Positions 5,525 through 7,789 of a DNA stretch of 7,789 nucleotides are shown here, one piece after another. Numbering within the stretch: position 1 is the stretch's first letter; each line of letters opens with the position of its first letter. The notes beneath the pieces are model-generated. The model did no database searches. It worked only from the letters and a program-made list of their open reading frames with translations, and had not been told where the DNA came from. The stretch is from the NCBI GenBank assembly GCA_021204375.1, contig JAJPZL010000212.1:1-7789 (forward strand), read 5' to 3'. The DNA is from Bacteroides sp. (lineage in GTDB: Bacteria; Bacteroidota; Bacteroidia; Bacteroidales; Bacteroidaceae). The position numbers and the translations under genes were made by a program.

Positions 5525-7576
5525 GCTCAGCATCTAATTTGGATTTATAATAATCATACAATGCAAACTGCGAACGACACGGTTCCTCATCCGTTTTCCG
5601 CAGGATGTAACCATTTTCACCCGGGAGTGCCAATTCTCTTGCCTTTACATTGTCTGCCCACTGTATCCGGAATACATCCATCAAGGTTTTCCGGATATCC
5701 GGGTCGGTCACCGGCACTGCTACCTCTATCCGGTAATCCAGGTTACGTGTCATCCAGTCGGCACTTTCTATGATCGTACAATCTTCTCCATCACTGTGGA
5801 AAATATAGAGACGGGCATGTTCCAGGTATTTATCGACAATACTGATCACCCCTATGTTCTCACTAAGACCCGGGACCTGTGGCTCCAGGCAACAAGCGCC
5901 TCGTATGATCAGCTTTATTTTTACTCCTGCCCGGGATGCTTTATAAAGTAACCGGATAAGCCGCATATCGGTTAAACTATTACACTTTGCATAAATATGG
6001 GCATTTTTTCCTTTCAGGCTATTCTTTATTTCCCGTTCTATCAGTTTTTCAAACCGGCTGCGCATATAATAAGGCGAAACGATCAGTTGCCGGTACCGAT
6101 AATGCTTATGGGTATTTAGCAAAAAATCAAATACAGCCCGGGCGTCTGTTACCACCTCTTCGTCCGAAGTAAATAATCCGAAATCGCCATATATTTTAGC
6201 GGTATCTTCATTAAAATTACCTGTTCCGATATAAGTATACCCCCTGGCATAACCTTTCTCTTTCCTTTCCACCAAAATTAATTTGGAATGTACTTTCAAG
6301 GCTTTAAACCCATATATCACAGTAATACCTGTTTTTTGTAACAAGTCAGAATTTTCTATATTCTGCTCCTCATCGAAACGAGCAATCAGTTCTTCTAATA
6401 CGATCACCTCTTTTCCGTTCTGATTGGCATTCAACAGGGCATTGATAATCTTTGAACGTTCAGCGGTCCGGTAAAGAGTGATACAAATACGGGTTACTTT
6501 CGGATCAATAGCTGCTTCCCGTAAAAAATCAATGACATGTTTAAAAGTATGGTAAGGATAGTTTAAAAAAATATCCTTTTCCATGACTACACTGAGAATG
6601 CTCGAAAAGTGACGGATATCCGGATGGGGCATAGGAGGAAGCGTTTCATATTCCAGCTGTGGGTCAATCACCGGGAAACAGGTAAGATGTTTCATCATAT
6701 GATACCGCCCTCCTCCCGAACGATCCGTTTTTTTAACCGAAGCTTGGAAGTGATCATCTCCAGCAATTCAACCGGCATATCCCGGTCGTATGTCAATCTT
6801 ACAGGCTCTCCATGCATCCGCTCATCCAGCCCTTCCTCCATCTTCTCCACCAGGCTCTTCGATATATCCTCATCTACCGTTAACTGAGCATCCCGCAGGA
6901 TCTTAAATGTATGGGCTGTAATAGAAGTGTAAGAGAACATAAAAAATATCTCATCCAGACAAAGCCTGATAATATCATCAATAAAAATAATCTCCGTCTT
7001 TCTCTCCGGCGAAGGTAACTTCACAAAACGGGGACAGGTACGGTTCACCAGAATACTGATAATGGCATACCATACTGCATGTCCTTTTCCCGACTCCATT
7101 CTAACCGCATGATAGATCTGTTTATCACTCAGAAAAGGGATCCGGGTTGATTTACGCAGCATCAGTGGAACCAGCCACTGGCTTATCTCTTCCAAAAAAT
7201 ATTTCCGGCAAAAATCACTTTGTTCTTCCGTAAGTTCTTTCTCATTTTTCACACAGATCCCTCTCTTCTCCATCTCTTCCAGAATTCCCTGATAGATCCT
7301 GTCAAATTCCAGCTGGCAACGATCCATCGCCTTATATACCTTTTCCAGAATTACCTGTGAAGAGAATCCTTCTACAGTTTTAGGCGACTTTACCGTTTTG
7401 AACCGGTTCATCCGGATGAGATTAGCTACCCGTACCTTTATAAACTCATACTGATTGTTGGAGAATATACCTAAAAAACGCAACCGTTGCAAAAGCGGCA
7501 CACTGGGATCCTGTGCTTCCTGCAATACACGTTCGTTAAAAGCCAGCCAGCTCAACTCTCTGTTATAGACCTGCAT
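5514..7576 (-). pseudogene. ppk1: Polyphosphate kinase 1, frameshifted
   Basis: PPK1 reversibly makes long-chain polyphosphate from ATP through a phosphohistidine, usually at the membrane. The rebuilt protein is 687 aa, full family length (E. coli 688). The N domain begins YNRELSWLAFNERVL and keeps SNN (N41, E. coli N45). The phospholipase-D-like C domains keep LYR (R370), ARFDEE (R400), KVHSK (H430, the E. coli phosphoacceptor H435), IGTGNFNED, LEHARLYIF (H587, E. coli H592) and SADWMTRNLD. The frame breaks after RLKK at a T7 run on the + strand (6728-6734). One more A on the coding strand gives KKTDRSGGGRYHMMKH, so one base is lost and the product as read stops at 293 aa. The E. coli H454 position is Tyr449. 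The start at 7576 has no nearby Shine-Dalgarno. It is the first gene of the block, overlapping ppx by 11 bp. Confidence 0.9.
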
Positions 7577-7658
7577 AATTCGGTATGATCTTTGGTGATG
7601 AGTAAAAGTAACTATTCTTTCTCCGTATCCTATAACAACCGGAAAATCCCGTTATGAT

Positions 7659-7692
7659 CAACAATATGATTTAAACAAAAATGAGCTTCAAA
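7659..7692 (-). promoter_or_regulatory. Weak candidate promoter for the polyphosphate operon
   Basis: On the minus strand TTTG (7692-7689) is followed after 22 bp by TATTGTTG (7666-7659), which matches TAnnTTTG at five of six fixed positions. The spacer is one base longer than usual. It is the best match I see in the 213 bp before ppk1 and would give a leader of about 75 nt. No other regulatory site was recognised there. Confidence 0.2.
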
Positions 7693-7721
7693 AGTTTTCT
7701 TTACTTCTCCGGGCTACCGGA

Positions 7722-7747
7722 TATAAAATAAAAAGGAGCCATCCTTC
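7722..7747 (-). terminator. Intrinsic terminator-like hairpin of an upstream gene
   Basis: On the minus strand AAGGA-TGGC-TCCTT (7746-7733) forms a 5-bp stem with a 4-nt loop, followed directly by TTTATTTT. It would end transcription entering from beyond the right edge and so separate that gene from ppk1. The stem is short, so strength is uncertain. Confidence 0.35.
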
Positions 7748-7756
7748 ATGGAAAGC

Positions 7757-7789
7757 AACTTTAATAATAACCGTAAAAGTTATTAAGTT
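7757..7789. repeat. Imperfect inverted repeat at the right edge
   Basis: AATAAC (7766-7771) pairs with GTTATT (7779-7784), and outside it AACTT (7757-7761) pairs with AAGTT (7785-7789), leaving TAAT unpaired on the left arm. The sequence is very A/T-rich and cut by the window end, so it may continue. It could belong to the 3' end of a neighbouring transcription unit or be chance. Confidence 0.25.

Noticed and set aside
7686..7789. Open frame of 34 codons entering from the right edge on the minus strand, ending in TGA
   Set aside because: It could be the end of a gene but is too short and A/T-rich to support, and it runs through the terminator-like hairpin.
1..7789. CRISPR array, tRNA, rRNA, insertion sequence or phage attachment site
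   Set aside because: No regularly spaced direct repeats, cloverleaf, transposase or terminal repeats were seen on either strand.

Overview
The window looks like chromosomal DNA of a Bacteroidota bacterium, most likely order Bacteroidales. This rests on a Bacteroides-type promoter (TTTG, 19 bp, TAnnTTTG), on A/T-rich starts with weak or no Shine-Dalgarno sequences, and on the protein types: a PPK2 close in pattern to the Cytophaga-type class III enzymes and a regulator with an alpha-CTD-like tail. The genus cannot be fixed from sequence alone.

Layout, left to right. Bases 1-544 (+) hold the 3' part of an EamA/DMT-type transporter gene with one frameshift. Bases 545-941 carry no convincing gene but do hold a good promoter at 607-637, followed at once by two RNA hairpins (640-675 and 701-718): a structured leader or a small RNA. 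Bases 942-1832 (+) are the only intact complete gene, a 296-aa DNA-binding protein with an N-terminal HTH, a middle HTH-like segment, a coiled coil and a C-terminal domain resembling the RNA polymerase alpha-CTD. The rest of the window is a minus-strand gene block read from right to left: ppk1 (7576-5514), a Ppx/GppA phosphatase (5524-4614), a class III PPK2 (4544-3620), a small membrane-anchored or lipoprotein-like unknown (3603-3146), and a CPA1 Na+/H+ antiporter (3130-1869). The genes overlap or are separated by 16-69 bp, so they look like one operon.

Functionally the block is a polyphosphate module. PPK1 makes polyP from ATP, Ppx degrades it, and PPK2 uses it to phosphorylate nucleotides. 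The antiporter and small envelope protein suggest a link to ion or pH stress.

The striking feature is that every gene of the block, and the transporter at the left edge, is broken. I count nine single-base frameshifts, all assignable to A or T runs (seven losses, two gains), and one in-frame TAG in ppk2. Most catalytic motifs remain, so this is either recent decay of the locus or uncorrected homopolymer error in the assembly. The intact regulator contains two unbroken A7 runs, and the ppk2 TAG is a substitution; both argue mildly against a pure homopolymer artefact. All disrupted genes are listed with reconstructed full-length coordinates.
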